Shown here one piece after another: positions 31,762 through 42,935 of a DNA stretch of 64,000 nt. The DNA comes from Rutidosis leptorrhynchoides (Eukaryota > Streptophyta > Magnoliopsida > Asterales > Asteraceae): assembly GCF_046630445.1 (NCBI RefSeq), contig NC_092340.1, positions 18,764,001 to 18,828,000 on the forward strand. The letters run 5' to 3'. Under the pieces are notes generated by a model that made no database searches, was not told the origin of the DNA, and saw only the letters and a list, made by a program, of their open reading frames with translations. Every line of letters begins with the position of its first letter. Position 1 is the stretch's first letter. A program made the translations under genes and the position numbers.

Positions 31762-32011
31762 TCAAGTTATATATATTGTTCGTGAATCGTCGAGAACAGT
31801 CAAAGAATAATTGATTATATGAATATAGTTCCAAAACTTTCGAGACTCAACATTACAGACTTTGCTTATCGTGTCGAAAACATTAAATCACTTAAAGATA
31901 AAGTTTAAATTTGGTCAAAAATTTCCGGGTTGTTACATTTAGTCCAAACACACCCATAGTCAATTTTGGTACATAAAGAATGTATTTTTATATTGAGATT
32001 TTAGGCTATAA

Positions 32012-32180
32012 ATACTCATGAATGCAAGCATTAAACTTGCATCATTTCTCACACTTACAAAGTGTTTCTTTCTTTCTCTCCATTATCATCTTTGTTCTTC
32101 ATTATTAGTATTCTTAATCAAGAATCAAACCACCAAAGGTAGTTATAAGTCTACTGAATTATAACACGTTATCAGCACGA
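32012..32180 (+). promoter_or_regulatory. copia LTR promoter, U5 end and primer-site region
   Basis: TATAAATACTC at 32012 is followed ~30 bp later by a CT-rich start region. The LTR probably ends ...TATAACA at 32166, and CGTTATCAGCACGA follows directly. This arrangement is common in plant Ty1/copia elements; which tRNA pairs here I cannot say. Confidence 0.5.
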
Positions 32181-32334
32181 AGTGCTCCGTATAATCAAGG
32201 TTTATCTAAGCAAGCACAAGTCATTAATCAAGGTAATAATAATAAAAAAATTCTTTAACGATATCTTCTATTATTTATTAGTAAGGTAAATATTATTATC
32301 ATCATAACTAACATTTATATTTATGTTATTTAAG

Positions 32335-32580
32335 TTATATATGGTCGGTTATACCGCCTGAATTATATTTCTGAAATCTAACTTTTATTAACTTCACTAA
32401 CATTTATATTTATGTTATATATGGTCGGTTATACCGCCTGAATTATATTTCTGTAATCTAACTATTATTAACTTCACTAGCATTTATATTTATGTTATAT
32501 ATGGTCGGTTATACCGCCTGAATTATATTTCTGTAATGTAACTCTTATTAACTTCACTAACATTTATTTATATGTTATCT
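32335..32580. repeat. three tandem 80-bp repeats in the copia leader
   Basis: ATGGTCGGTTATACCGCCTG recurs at 32341, 32421 and 32501, exactly 80 bp apart; each unit continues with ATTATATTTCTG, TTATTAACTTCACTA and CATTTATATTTATGTTA. The third unit is more diverged at its end. Confidence 0.93.
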
Positions 32581-32789
32581 AACATTTATGATTACTTATG
32601 CAATTAATCATTATTTATTTCATGCATACTAATGTTTATTCTTAAATTTAGTATTTATGCATAATATGTTTATTCTCTTAATCTTCGTATTTATACTAAA
32701 CGTATTTATACTAAATGTATTGATAGTAATCGTATTTATACTAATAAAATTCTTTTATTAAAATTATTATTAATATAACGAGTACATAA

Positions 32790-32875
32790 CAATCGTTAAC
32801 GTCAACTAACGACGTTACAACGGTCATATATACATAACGGTTGTTAACGTCAACTGACGACGTTACAACGACTAT
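32790..32875. repeat. duplicated TTAACGTCAACT block in the copia leader
   Basis: GTTAACGTCAACTAACGACG and GTTAACGTCAACTGACGACG, each followed by TTACAACG, lie ~50 bp apart, each preceded by TACATAAC. The words resemble the minisatellite unit at 15491-16265. Confidence 0.8.
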
Positions 32876-33206
32876 ATTTTTTCAAATATAAAATAAACAT
32901 CTCCGTTTTCACATTTTCACAAATCAATCTTCATTTTTTCAGATTACCACTCTCAAAAAGTTTTTGTAAAGTTGATTCACACAAGGATGATTTTTTCTAT
33001 TGTATTGGTCATATTAACTATCATCATTGTTGCTAATATACCACCGGGCGAACCTATATTCTATCCTGCTCTTGTGGTTTTATTATTTGTAATCATACCA
33101 TTATTCTGTTGTTTGCTACTTATGAATTTAAAATGATTATAATTTCATGTTGTTAGAAATTGATTATGATTATAATTTATGTTGTTCATCTTTTTGATAA
33201 TAGAAA

Positions 33207-33659
33207 ATGTCGAATTTGAAAAGGCTTAAATTTGCTCCTTTAGAATCAAGTGGGAACAACTACTTAACATGAGTTATGAATGTAGAAAAACATCTCGAAT
33301 CAATCGGTATTTTAGAAACCCTGAATGAAAATAACAATTGTTCCGAACAAGAGAAAGCAATAGCAAGTATTTTTCTTAGCAAACATATTGACGAGTCCTT
33401 AGAATCTACATATTATATGATCGAAGATCCAAGTGTATTATGGAAAATACTCAAAGATAGATACGATATTAATTATCAAGAAATAACGGTGATCCATGAA
33501 AGAATAAAATTAAAGATGTTAGTAGACGCTCTTATAAGAATCCCGGAGATTCTTATTAATGTTCTGGTAACGTGGATCATCAGTCTAGTATTTCTTGAAT
33601 ACATGAACATCTTATTTAGCTCTACAAATAAGTCCCAAAATAAAAGAAAACGAGAGTGA
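33207..33659 (+). pseudogene. gag: Ty1/copia gag (UBN2-type), truncated with early nonsense codon
   Basis: The ATG at 33207 starts MSNLKRLKFAPLESSGNNYL; codon 22 is TGA (33270-33272) where the family usually has Trp (YLTW). The frame then runs to 33659 with copia gag features such as NVEKHLES, KAIASIFLSKHI and LWKILKDRYD. After about residue 115 the match is lost, and no zinc knuckle or downstream gag is left, so part of the gene is deleted. This is the nucleocapsid precursor of a Ty1/copia element. Confidence 0.75.
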
Positions 33660-33874
33660 ATCTGTTGAAAAATCTTGATTAAATAAACCCTGAGCTACCT
33701 TGAGACTTGAAAAATCTTGATTAAATAAGTAAATGGTTTTACACCATAACGCATATGTTTTATTAAGTGTTATCTTTTATGTACTTCAGATTGTAACTTG
33801 TTTGCACGTAATATAATTTGATTATCTTGCTGAAATATAACTCATTATTTGCTTATCTTATTTGAAGTTTTAGT
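33660..33874. other. remnant spacer within the copia element
   Basis: AATCTTGATTAAATAA occurs twice (about 33669 and 33711). No gene recognised. Confidence 0.4.
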
Positions 33875-34206
33875 ATGAATCCTGCTGAAATACAACATCA
33901 ATTAAATGGTAAACACCTATGTATTGCAGATAGTGGTAACATACACACTATGATCAAATCTAAGAAATATTTCATTGATTTAAATCAAATGAAGGAATTA
34001 TAAATACTATATCAGGTCTTGCAAACTTGATATAAGGAACGAAAAAGGCAAAAATTCATATTACCAAATGGTACGAATTTTTTGATAAACAATGCCTTGT
34101 TTTCTCCCAAATCAGAGAGAAATTTGTTAAGTTTCTCTGATATATATCATAATGGATATGATTATCAATTAATGATAACCGGAAATGAGAAATATCTATG
34201 TAGCAC
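33875..34206 (+). pseudogene. Ty1/copia aspartic protease remnant
   Basis: CIADSGNIHTMIKSKKYF (from 33920) carries the DSG active-site triplet of copia proteases. Downstream pieces recognisable in changing frames include LPNGT-like and SFSDIYHNGYDYQL. At least one in-frame stop and two frameshifts break it. Reverse transcriptase and integrase are absent because the minisatellite and the Tekay insertion follow. Confidence 0.65.
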
Positions 34207-34640
34207 CGAAAAGCGCATATGATGAAAAGCGCAGCGCATATGATGAAAAGCGCATATGATGAAAAGCGCAGCGCATATGATGAAAAGCGCAGCGCATATG
34301 ATGAAAAGCGCATATGATGAAAAGTGCAGCGCATATGATTAAAAGCGCATATGATGAAAAGTGCATATGATGAAAAGCGCAGCGCATATAATGAAAAAGC
34401 GCATATGGTGATTAATGAAAAAGCACATATGGTGATTACTGAAAATCACATATGGTGATTAATGAAAAGCACATATGATGAAATGCACATATGATGGAAA
34501 GCACATATGATGATTATGAAAAGCACATATGATGTTTATGAAAAGCACATATGATGAAAAGCACATATGGTGATTAATGAAAAGCACATATGATGAAATG
34601 CACATATGATGAAAAGCACATATGATGATTAATGAAAAGT
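34207..34640. repeat. minisatellite of GAAAAGCGCATATGAT-type units
   Basis: About 25 units of 12-23 bp based on AAAAGCGCATATGATG, with AGCGC insertions early and a drift to GAAAAGCACATATGATG and GGTGATTAAT variants later. It lies directly after the copia protease remnant, where coding sequence is expected. Minus-strand open frames of Arg-Phe-Ser-His repeats are by-products of the unit. Confidence 0.93.
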
Positions 34641-34680
34641 ATATTGTGAAAATGAATCACAAACGTTTCTTGAAAGAATT

Positions 34681-37517
34681 TGTAACGACCTGAATTTTTT
34701 TGACCGTTTTATACATATGAGATTAATATTTACATAAATTAAACATTACTAACATGATAAGCAATCCAAATTGTCGAGTCTTGTGTCTTTGAAAAGAGTT
34801 TTACACAACGTTTGACCGTCCAATTTGACCGATGATATCATGAACTATATAACATACGATAATTATACGATTGTGTACATATACCTATTTATACATATTT
34901 AACATGATCTTAGGATGGTTTAACATATCATTGTGTACTAATAACAATGAGTTATAAGTATACTTTGAGACTACTAACTTAAGTTTTCAAAACGATAACT
35001 ATATGTAACGTTCTTTGACATATATACCTATAACTTATAATGCTTATACAAGTATCATATAAATATGTATTTAATCACTTTTAAAGGGCTTATATACATA
35101 AAACAATATGATTATATTTACAAAAGATAGCTATATTTGAATTCTCGTTCCGTTTCCTCAAGATTTCTACACGTATACCTAGGGTATATGTAACCGTATT
35201 GTACGCAACTTCTAGATGTATATACTATTAGTATATACACATCAATTATCATCCTTAGCAGCCTTAAATGATTAAGGAACATGTGGAACCAACCATTTGT
35301 CAAGTAGCATGAATTATTTAGCAAGAAAATAAAATTAGGAATCTTTTCTTTCTTTATAAACTAAAAATGTTTTTATGCATGAACACCATTTCTTCATTCC
35401 ATTTTCTCATACTTACACTCCCATTTCTCTCTCAAAACACTCCTAACTTCATACTTGATCATATCCAAGCATTTTCCCCATCATTTAGCTTCAATTACAA
35501 GCTTTAATCGTCATAAAAACAACCTAGAATCAAGAAGTTGCAATATTACTTCCAATCTTTCAATCCAACTTCACCACTCTTTAGGATCAAGAGTTATACT
35601 TCCTTTCCAGTGGCTTTATCCAAGTAACTTGAGTTAGTAACCTTATTCATAATCTTATTCGATTCATATTCATATAGCTATCTTATTTTGAGTTACAAAT
35701 TATAACAACAAGAACATAGTTTGAATGATTTCAAGCTTGTTCGCAAACTAAATAGATCCTTCTAACTTGACTTTTAAAATACTTCAAGACCTGTAATATA
35801 TCATAATGATATGCTAACTTAACAAGATACAACTTGATTTTACAAAGAACACCTTAAAACTGAATGTACGTCGTCGGAGTGCAACCGGGGGCTGTTTTGG
35901 GTTGGATAATTAAAAACCATCTTAAACTTTGAATTGGAAGTTTATATTCTGGAAAAATGATATTTCTTATGAATATGTTAATATATAAAAATCTCATGGT
36001 GCAACTCAAAGTGTAAGTATTTTTGTAAAAATGATCATCTAGATGTTTTTACGACGAAAATGATCACTTTCATAAGATTCACCAAAGTTTGACCTATAAC
36101 CTGTGATTCGAATATAAACTAAGGTATTTACTGTTCATATTCTTAAATAATGGCTCGATCCAAGGAAGTGGCAAGTTGAACCAACAAAAACGGAGTTGTA
36201 TTGAAGAAACTACGGTTAAAACAAAATTGGGTATCCGAAGCTAGTTTAGCTACGAAATTAATTGGAGTAAAACTAAACTAATCATATCTTTGCTAATTAA
36301 TATGATATTTTATATATATTTACTTATGATTTGATTTTATATATTTCAAGACCAACCGTAAACAACACGAGGGGATTAATTATAAGACCTCATGATTGTA
36401 CGCAACACGTCATTTGACAACACGGTACTTTATGTACGCAACACGTCATTTGACAACACGGTACCATGGGTCGAGATTAATTCCAATCAATACGAATACG
36501 ATGGGGTCTTTATTTATTTTATTGAACAACTAATTGTGGACTACTAACTACGGACTGCTAACTACGGACTATTAGATATTAAAAGTATTATAAGTATACA
36601 TGTAACAATTATTTGAAAAGAAAATATGTTGATATATTATATATGGTTAGGTTCGTGATATCTATCGGAGACCAGGTCGTGTTATATATCTTCAAGGCAA
36701 AAGTGAGTATATAGTCCCACTTTTAAACTCTAAATATTTCGGGATGAGAATACATGCATTTTATGATTTACGTTATGGACACAAGTGATAAAAAAATATA
36801 TTCTACATTGAGTTGTACCACTGCATACTTCCCTGTAGCTTGGTAACTACTATTTACATGTGGTATTGTAAACGCGAATCCTGTTGATAGATCTATCGGG
36901 CCTGACAACCCCAACCGGACTGGACGACCAGTATTCAACGGTTGCACAGTACTTCTTTTCGGTGACTACACTTGGTACAGTGTAGTGAGATTTCATAATA
37001 AAGGGAATATGAGACGTTGATTAAATGTTAAGTATGGTTATCAAGTGCTCAACCACTTAGAATATTTTTATTAAAACGTTTATGTATATGAAATCTTGTG
37101 GTCTATATTTATAACGCTGCTAGCTTTAAACCTATATCTCACCAACTTTATGTTGACGTTTTAAGCATGTTTATTCTCAGGTGATAAATAAAAGCTTCCG
37201 CTGCATTATGCCGAATTTAAGCAAGATTTGGAGTATGCATATTTGTGTCAAAAATAAAACTGCATACCGAAAGATTTGTAATGTGAAATATGTTGGAAAT
37301 CGTATTGTTATTATCAAATGTAAAGTTTGTAAGACTAAGATTATCGCTAAACGATAATCATTATTATGTTGTTTAAGCATTTGGTTATAATAAAGGTTAT
37401 GGTTTGTATCATAAAAACGTATGCAGTTTTTGAAAAATGTCACATATAGAGGTCAATACCTCGCAATGACACCAATAAGTACGTAACGTTTATAATCGAT
37501 ATGAACGGGACGCTTCA
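34681..37517 (+). repeat. 5' LTR of the Tekay element (2837 bp)
   Basis: It starts TGTAACGACC and ends GACGCTTCA three bases before the primer site. TATAAA lies at about 35354 and is followed by a C/T-rich stretch. Two palindromes, TATACC-TAG-GGTATA (35174-35188) and 11-bp arms TGTATATACTA / TAGTATATACA around one T (35217-35239), sit 110-170 bp upstream of it. A 32-bp unit GTACGCAACACGTCATTTGA... is tandemly repeated at about 36398 and 36434. Confidence 0.9.
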
Positions 37518-37519
37518 GG

Positions 37520-37531
37520 TGGTATCAGAGC
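37520..37531 (+). promoter_or_regulatory. primer binding site (initiator tRNA-Met) of the Tekay element
   Basis: TGGTATCAGAGC, complementary to the 3' end of plant initiator tRNA-Met, lies two bases after the LTR end. Confidence 0.95.
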
Positions 37532-37708
37532 GTTGGTCTTAGAGAACCAGAAAATTTGCATTAGTGTGTCTTATTGAGTTTATTAGGATGCATTAGTGAG
37601 TCTGGACTTTGACCGTGTTTGATTTTGAAAACTATTGCTTATCCTTGTTGGTTAAAAATTAATATGTAAATATTATGTGGTACTAATGTACTAGTTATTG
37701 TGTGATAG

Positions 37709-38107
37709 ATGTCTGGTTCAAAATTTGTTATCACGTTCAGCGACTCCGAACCAGAATCCTCAGATAGTGTTCCAGTCATTAACCTATCCGATGATGAAAA
37801 CGACACCTTTGGAGAAGACTCACAATTTTCGGATGAATCAATTGAAGAGGAACCGGAAAGTGATCCTGAGGAGGAAGAAATACAGGAAATTACAAAAGAC
37901 AAGTTCGAACGAGGAAAGAAACGAAAGGCTACTGAATTGGAAAATCCAAATCCCTAGTTTAGTGAGGATGTTGTAGCACCAACTCCACCAGACACTACCA
38001 CCCCTATTCCCGCTATTCCTATTAGTTCTATCCCGACATCCAGTTCTTCGGCCCCTCAGCCAAAACGTAGGGAGACAGTCAGGATAAGCGTTAAGCGATT
38101 TTTTTGA
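37709..38107 (+). pseudogene. acidic leader ORF of the Tekay element, one nonsense codon
   Basis: The ATG at 37709 begins MSGSKFVITFSDSEPES. The first 82 residues are very acidic (runs such as SIEEEPESDPEEEE), then a basic patch KKRKA, a TAG at 37955-37957, and the same frame continues with a Pro/Ser/Thr-rich part to the TGA at 38105-38107 (about 133 codons in all). It precedes gag by ~380 bp and is separate from it. I do not know its function; it may be an accessory protein of this lineage. Confidence 0.45.
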
Positions 38108-38489
38108 ACACAACCGTTTTAGGTTAAATGATGCGTTGTTGTTTTAAACCATGGGATCATATAACGTGTTGTATAATATTATTAGTGTGATTTGCTTAAT
38201 GTTTGATGTAAGATAAGCATATGTAAAAATTAGTGAAGTGTGAAATGCAATAATTTTCCATGGTGGAGTATTATTTGGATGGTAGTAATTAATTTCTGTA
38301 CCAAGCTATTAAGTATGAACTTTAACTGGTAGGTACTACCCTAGATATAATTATAAAACGCTAATAAGAAGAAAAGGCTTTTATAATAATAACTGGTTCA
38401 TATTATTAATAAGCTACAATGTACTGTAAATACACACTACATCTATAATATTTCATGTGAATAATTTTTTTTCATTCTTATTGAAGAAT

Positions 38490-39230
38490 ATGGCGCGATT
38501 GAACCGAATGACGGAATAAGAAATCGAGGAACTCATCAATCAGCGAGTGAACGACAGAATGTTATGGGTCGAGGCTGCAAGAGGTGCTGCAGTTAACCCA
38601 AATCCTCGTGTGAGATGCACCTACAAAACTTTTCAAGGTTGCAAGCCCTCATCATTCAGTGGAACAGAAGGACCGGTTGGTTTAATCCGGTGGATCGAAA
38701 AGATTGAGTCTGTGTTTAAAATCAGTGGTTGTATTGAGAAGGACATGACCAAGTATGCATCGTGCACCTTACAATATAGTGCACTCACGTGGTGGAAAAA
38801 CTATGTGAAGGCCGTAGGAGGAGATGTAGCTTATGATACTCCATGGGAAGAATTCAAAACAATGCTAATCAATGAGTATTGTCTAAGGAACGAGGTTAGG
38901 AAGTTGGAAGCTGAATTACGAAGCCTGAAAGTTGTTGGTACTGAACTCACCAACCATAATCAGCGATTCATGGAATTAGCTTTGCTATGTCCCGAATTGG
39001 TACCAACCGAAGAACAGAAGATAGAACTGTACAAAGATGGTTTGCCTAAAAATGTCAAGGCAAATGTTACAGTATCGAAACCCAAGATTATTCATGAAGC
39101 CATCACCATGGAAAACGAGTTGATGGACCAGATTATTCTGGATAAGAACACCAATGTCAAGACATCAGAAAACAAAAGAAAGTGGGATGGTAATCATCAA
39201 CAATCCAACAAGAAACCACGCAAGGTGCGG
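38490..39230 (+). pseudogene. gag: Tekay gag, N-terminal and capsid region
   Basis: The ATG at 38490 is followed by a TAA at codon 10 (38517-38519); the same frame then runs open with a capsid region of the Retrotrans_gag type (FSGTEGPVGLIRWIEKIESV, ALTWWKNYVKA, WEEFKTMLINEYC). Near 39215-39230 a frameshift moves the rest, including the zinc-knuckle CNRCHKHHSSYC and CYGCGK-GHYKSQC motifs, to another frame (described with pol). Confidence 0.85.
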
Positions 39231-42200
39231 GTAGTGGTTCAAGCTCAGGTTACAAAGGACGAAAACCTTTATGTAACAGATGCCACAAACATCACTCTAG
39301 TTATTGTAATGTGGTGTGCGATAATTGTAATCGAAGGGGTCATCTTGCTGAAGATTGTAAGATTCCCGTTACAAATATAAATGGCACCAAGACTCCTGCC
39401 ACCAATGCAAATAGAACTACCTTGGCCACTGTTACTTGTTATGGGTGTGGGAAATAGGGTCATTATAAGAGCCAGTGCCCGAATCCAGAGAAGAATAATG
39501 GATCTGCACGTGGAAGAGCATTTATTATTAATGCTAGAGAGGCGTGTGAAGACCCGGAGCTTGTTACGGGTACGTTTATCATTAATAACTTATCAGCATC
39601 TATTATATTTGATACTGGTGCCGATAGAAGTTATATGTGTAGAGACTTTTAAGCTAAATTGAATTGTTCATCATTACCTCTATATGCTAAGTACATGATT
39701 GAGTTAGCTAATGGTAAACTAATTAAAGCCGATAAAATCTGCCGTGATTGTAAAATAAATCTAGCCGGAGAAACGTTTAAAATTGATTTGATACCCGTAG
39801 AATTAGGAAGTTTTGATATAATAGTCGGCATGGACTGGATGTCCAAAATAGGAGCTGAAGTTGTGTGTGCCAAGAAGGCCATTCGCATTCCTCGTAAGGA
39901 TAAAATGCCAGTAATGATTTATGGAGAGAAGGGTAACTCAAAGCTAAAACTCATTAGCTGTTTGAAAGCGCAAAAGTGCTTGAAGAAAGGGTGCTATGCT
40001 ATCCTAGCACATGTTAATAAAGTCGAAACGAAAGAAAAAGAGAAGTGCATCAACGACGTGCCTGTGGCAAGAGATTTTCCTGAAGTCTTTCCGGAAGAGT
40101 TGCCGGGATTACCTCCATTTAGATCTGTAGAATTTCAAATAGATCTAGTACCAGTAGCTGCACCAGTGGCTCCTGATCTATACAGACTTGCACCATCTGA
40201 GATGAAAGAGTTACAAAGCCAGTTACAAGAATTACTGGACCGTGGTTTCATTCGACCGAGCACTTCACCGTGGGGAGCTCCGATTTTATTTGTCAAGAAG
40301 AAAGATGGATCCTTCCGAATGTGTATAGATTACCGTGAATTAAATAAGTTAACTATCAAGAATCGGTATCCACTACCGAGAGTTGACGACTTATTTGATC
40401 AACTGCAAGGATCATGTGTTTATTTGAAAATTGACCTAAGTTTGGGCTATCATCAACTACGCGTCAAAGAAGAAGATATTCCGAAAACTGCTTTCCGAAC
40501 ACGCTACGGTCATTACGAATTTTTGGTCATGCCGTTTGGATTGACGAATGCGCCAGCTATATTCATGGACCTTATGAATCGAGTTTGTAGTCCGTATCTA
40601 GATAAGTTTGTTATCGTTTTCATTGACGATATTCTTATCTATTCCAAAAATGAGCAAGAGCATGAGCAGCATTTAAGGTTGGTATTAGAATTGTTAAGAA
40701 AAGAACAGTTATACGCCAAATTTTCTAAGTGTGCTTTTTGGTTGAAAGAAGTGCAATTTCTTGGCCACGTTGTTAGTAGCAAAGGAATTCAGGTTGATCC
40801 AGCTAAAATTGAGGTCATTGAAAAATGGGAGACTCCTAAGACACCAACACAAATACGTCAATTTTTGGGCTTAGCCGGTTATTATAGAAGGTTTATTCAA
40901 GGTTTTTCCCGAATAGCTAAACCATTAACAGCGTTAACGCAAAAAGGGAAGAAGTACGAATGGACTTCTGAGCAGGAGAGTGCATTTCAATTACTAAAGA
41001 AGAAGTTGATTACGGCACCTATTTTATCGTTACCTGAAGGGAACGATGATTTTGAGATATATTGTGACGCTTCGCGACAAGGTTTTGGTTGCGTCCTTAT
41101 GCAACGAAAGAAAGTTATTGCGTACGCATCCCGACAATTGAAGATTCACGAGCGAAATTATACGACGCATGATCTAGAACTGGGAGCAATAGTGTTTGCA
41201 TTGAAGATATGGAGACACTACTTATATGGGGTTAAATGCACTATGTTTACCGATCATAAAAGCCTTCAACATATTTTCGATCAAAAACAGCTGAACATGA
41301 GGCAATGTAGGTGGGTCGAGCTGATAAACAACTATGATTGTGAGATTCGCTATCCTCCCGGGAAAGCGAATGTAGTGGCTGACGCTCTAAGCAGAAAGGA
41401 ATGAGAGCCAATTTGAGTACGAGCGATGAACATAAAAATTCGCATGAATCTCAACTCACAAATCAAAGAGGCTCAACGAGAAGCTCTTACTAAGGAAAAC
41501 ATAGGAAATAAAACAATGAAGAAGTATGAAAAGCAACTCATTATACAGGGAGATGGAATTCGATATTTTGTAAAACGTATATGGGTACCAAATTTGGGTG
41601 GATTAAGGAAGTTGATATTGAACGAGGCACATAAGACAAGATACTCGATACATCCTGGAGTTGGAAAGATGTATCAAGATCTTAAGACGCATTATTGGTG
41701 GCCTAATTTAAAGACAGACGTTGCAACATATGTCGGGGAATGTTTAACTTGTTCCAAAGTCAAAGCAGAACACCAGAAGCCGTCAGGGTTACTTCAACAA
41801 CCAGAAATCCCAGAATGGAAGTGGGACGGTATTACCATGGATTTTATCACAAAGTTACCCAAGACTGCATGGGGTTATGACACCATTTGGGTAATAGTTG
41901 ATCGTCTCACCAAATCTGCACATTTCTTGCCTATTAAGGAAATGGATAGAATGGAGAAACTATTACGATTATACATAAAGGAAATTGTTTCAAGGCATGG
42001 AATACCTATTTCTATTATATCCGATCGTGATAGTAGATTTACATCAAAGTTCTGGCAATCACTACAGGAGGCCCTGGGAACTCGTTTGGATATGAGCACC
42101 GCATATCATCCGCAAACTGACGGGCAGAGCGAAAGAACAATTCAGACTCTTAAAGACATGCTCAGGGCATGTGTGATCGATTTTGGAAACGGATGGATAA

Positions 42201-42888
42201 ATATCTACCATTAGCAGAATTCTCGTATAATAATAGTTATCATGCGAGCATTAAAGCTGCACCATTCGAAGCACTGTATGGAAGGAAGTGTAGATCCCCT
42301 ATCTGTTGGAATGAAGTAGGAGATCGACGTTTAACTGGTCCCTAGATCATACACGAAACTACTGAGAAGATAGTACAAATCAAGGAGAGATTGAAAACAG
42401 CACGTAGTCACCAAAAGAACTACGCCGATGTCCGAAGGAAACCATTAGAGTTTCAGATCGGTGACATGGTTATGCTAAAGGTGTCACCTTAGAAAGGTGT
42501 AATACGTTTCGGAAAAAGGGGTAAACTGAACCCAAGGTATGTAGGCCCGTTCAAGATCATCGAACGCATTGGACCGGTAGCTTATCGACTCGAGTTACCA
42601 CAAAAACTTGCCAGAGTACATAATATGTTTCAAGTTTCAAACCTTAAGAAGTGTCTTGCAAAGGAAGACCTCACCATTCCCCTTGAAGAAATCCAAGTCG
42701 ACGAGAAACTACAATTCATAGAAGAACCAGTCGAAATCATGGACCGTGAAGTTAAACAGCTCAAGCAGAGCAACATACCAATCGTTAAGGTTCGTTGGAA
42801 TGCTCGAAGGGGTCCCGAGTTTACTTGGGAACGAGAGGATCAGATGAAACAAAAGTACCCACATTTGTTTCCCGAGAACGCAAAATAG
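39231..42888 (+). pseudogene. pol: Tekay gag C-terminus and pol with chromodomain, degraded
   Basis: In order: zinc knuckles (stop TAG at 39455-39457 within the second), protease with FDTGADRSYM (stop TAA at 39650-39652), reverse transcriptase with [11 protein letters not shown], RNase H ([20 protein letters not shown]) open from 39659 to 41401, stops at 41402-41404 and 41414-41416, then integrase ([23 protein letters not shown]) to a one-base deletion near 42192, and stops at 42343 and 42490. The last part (42625-42888) carries a chromodomain ([17 protein letters not shown]), the mark of chromoviruses, thought to guide integration to chromatin. At least six stops and two frameshifts make it non-functional. 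The RT motif DLRSGYHQ of the family reads DLSLGYHQ here. Confidence 0.9.
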
Positions 42889-42935
42889 GTACAACTTTAA
42901 AATTTCGGGACGAAATTTATTTAACGGGTAGGTAC

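Larger units (their letters stand above)
29672..31937 (-). mobile_element. solo LTR of a Tekay-like Ty3/gypsy element
   Basis: TTTAG is duplicated at 29667-29671 and 31938-31942. On the - strand the LTR starts TGTAACAACCCGG and ends GCGATCGTCACA. Its last ~80 bp (GAGGTCAAATACCTCGCAAT region) match the end of the Tekay LTR at 37449-37475, but no internal region is present, so this is a solo LTR left by LTR-LTR recombination. It contains an (AAT)n stretch (30800-30890), a promoter-like block (30961-31035), five repeats of ACTGTAGCAA (31500-31595) and an (AT)n tract (31696-31756). Confidence 0.85.
29399..31955. mobile_element. TIR element (MITE, ~290 bp) split by a solo LTR
   Basis: GGGTGTGTTTGG (29399-29410) and CCAAACACACCC (31944-31955) are perfect 12-bp inverted ends. 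The interior (29411-29671) is rich in AGCTTATG and AAGCTCC words, typical of hAT/PIF-like MITEs of plants. Without the 2266-bp solo LTR and one TTTAG, the element is ~286 bp. It is flanked by an unusually long direct repeat: ATAGTCAATTTTGG(T)(G/A)CATA at 29373-29392 and 31956-31975. Confidence 0.7.
29104..34680 (+). mobile_element. decayed Ty1/copia retrotransposon, nested insertions, right part missing
   Basis: The LTR-like upstream DNA (from ~29104) is interrupted by a TIR element and a solo LTR. It resumes at ~31976 with TATAAATACTC (32012), a CT-rich start region and an LTR end near 32166 before ACGTTATCAGCACGA, a primer-site type common in plant copia elements. A leader with tandem repeats, a broken gag (33207-33659) and a broken protease (33875-34206) follow. 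It is cut at 34680 by the Tekay element. The left LTR border is uncertain. Confidence 0.65.

Noticed and set aside
34056-34387. Minus-strand frames of Arg-Cys-Phe-His repeats
   Set aside because: Direct translation of the minisatellite unit; no real gene.
35455-35637. 60-codon frame conserved in both Tekay LTRs (also 43711-43893)
   Set aside because: Conservation is that of LTR duplication itself; it lies in the U5/leader part and has no protein features.
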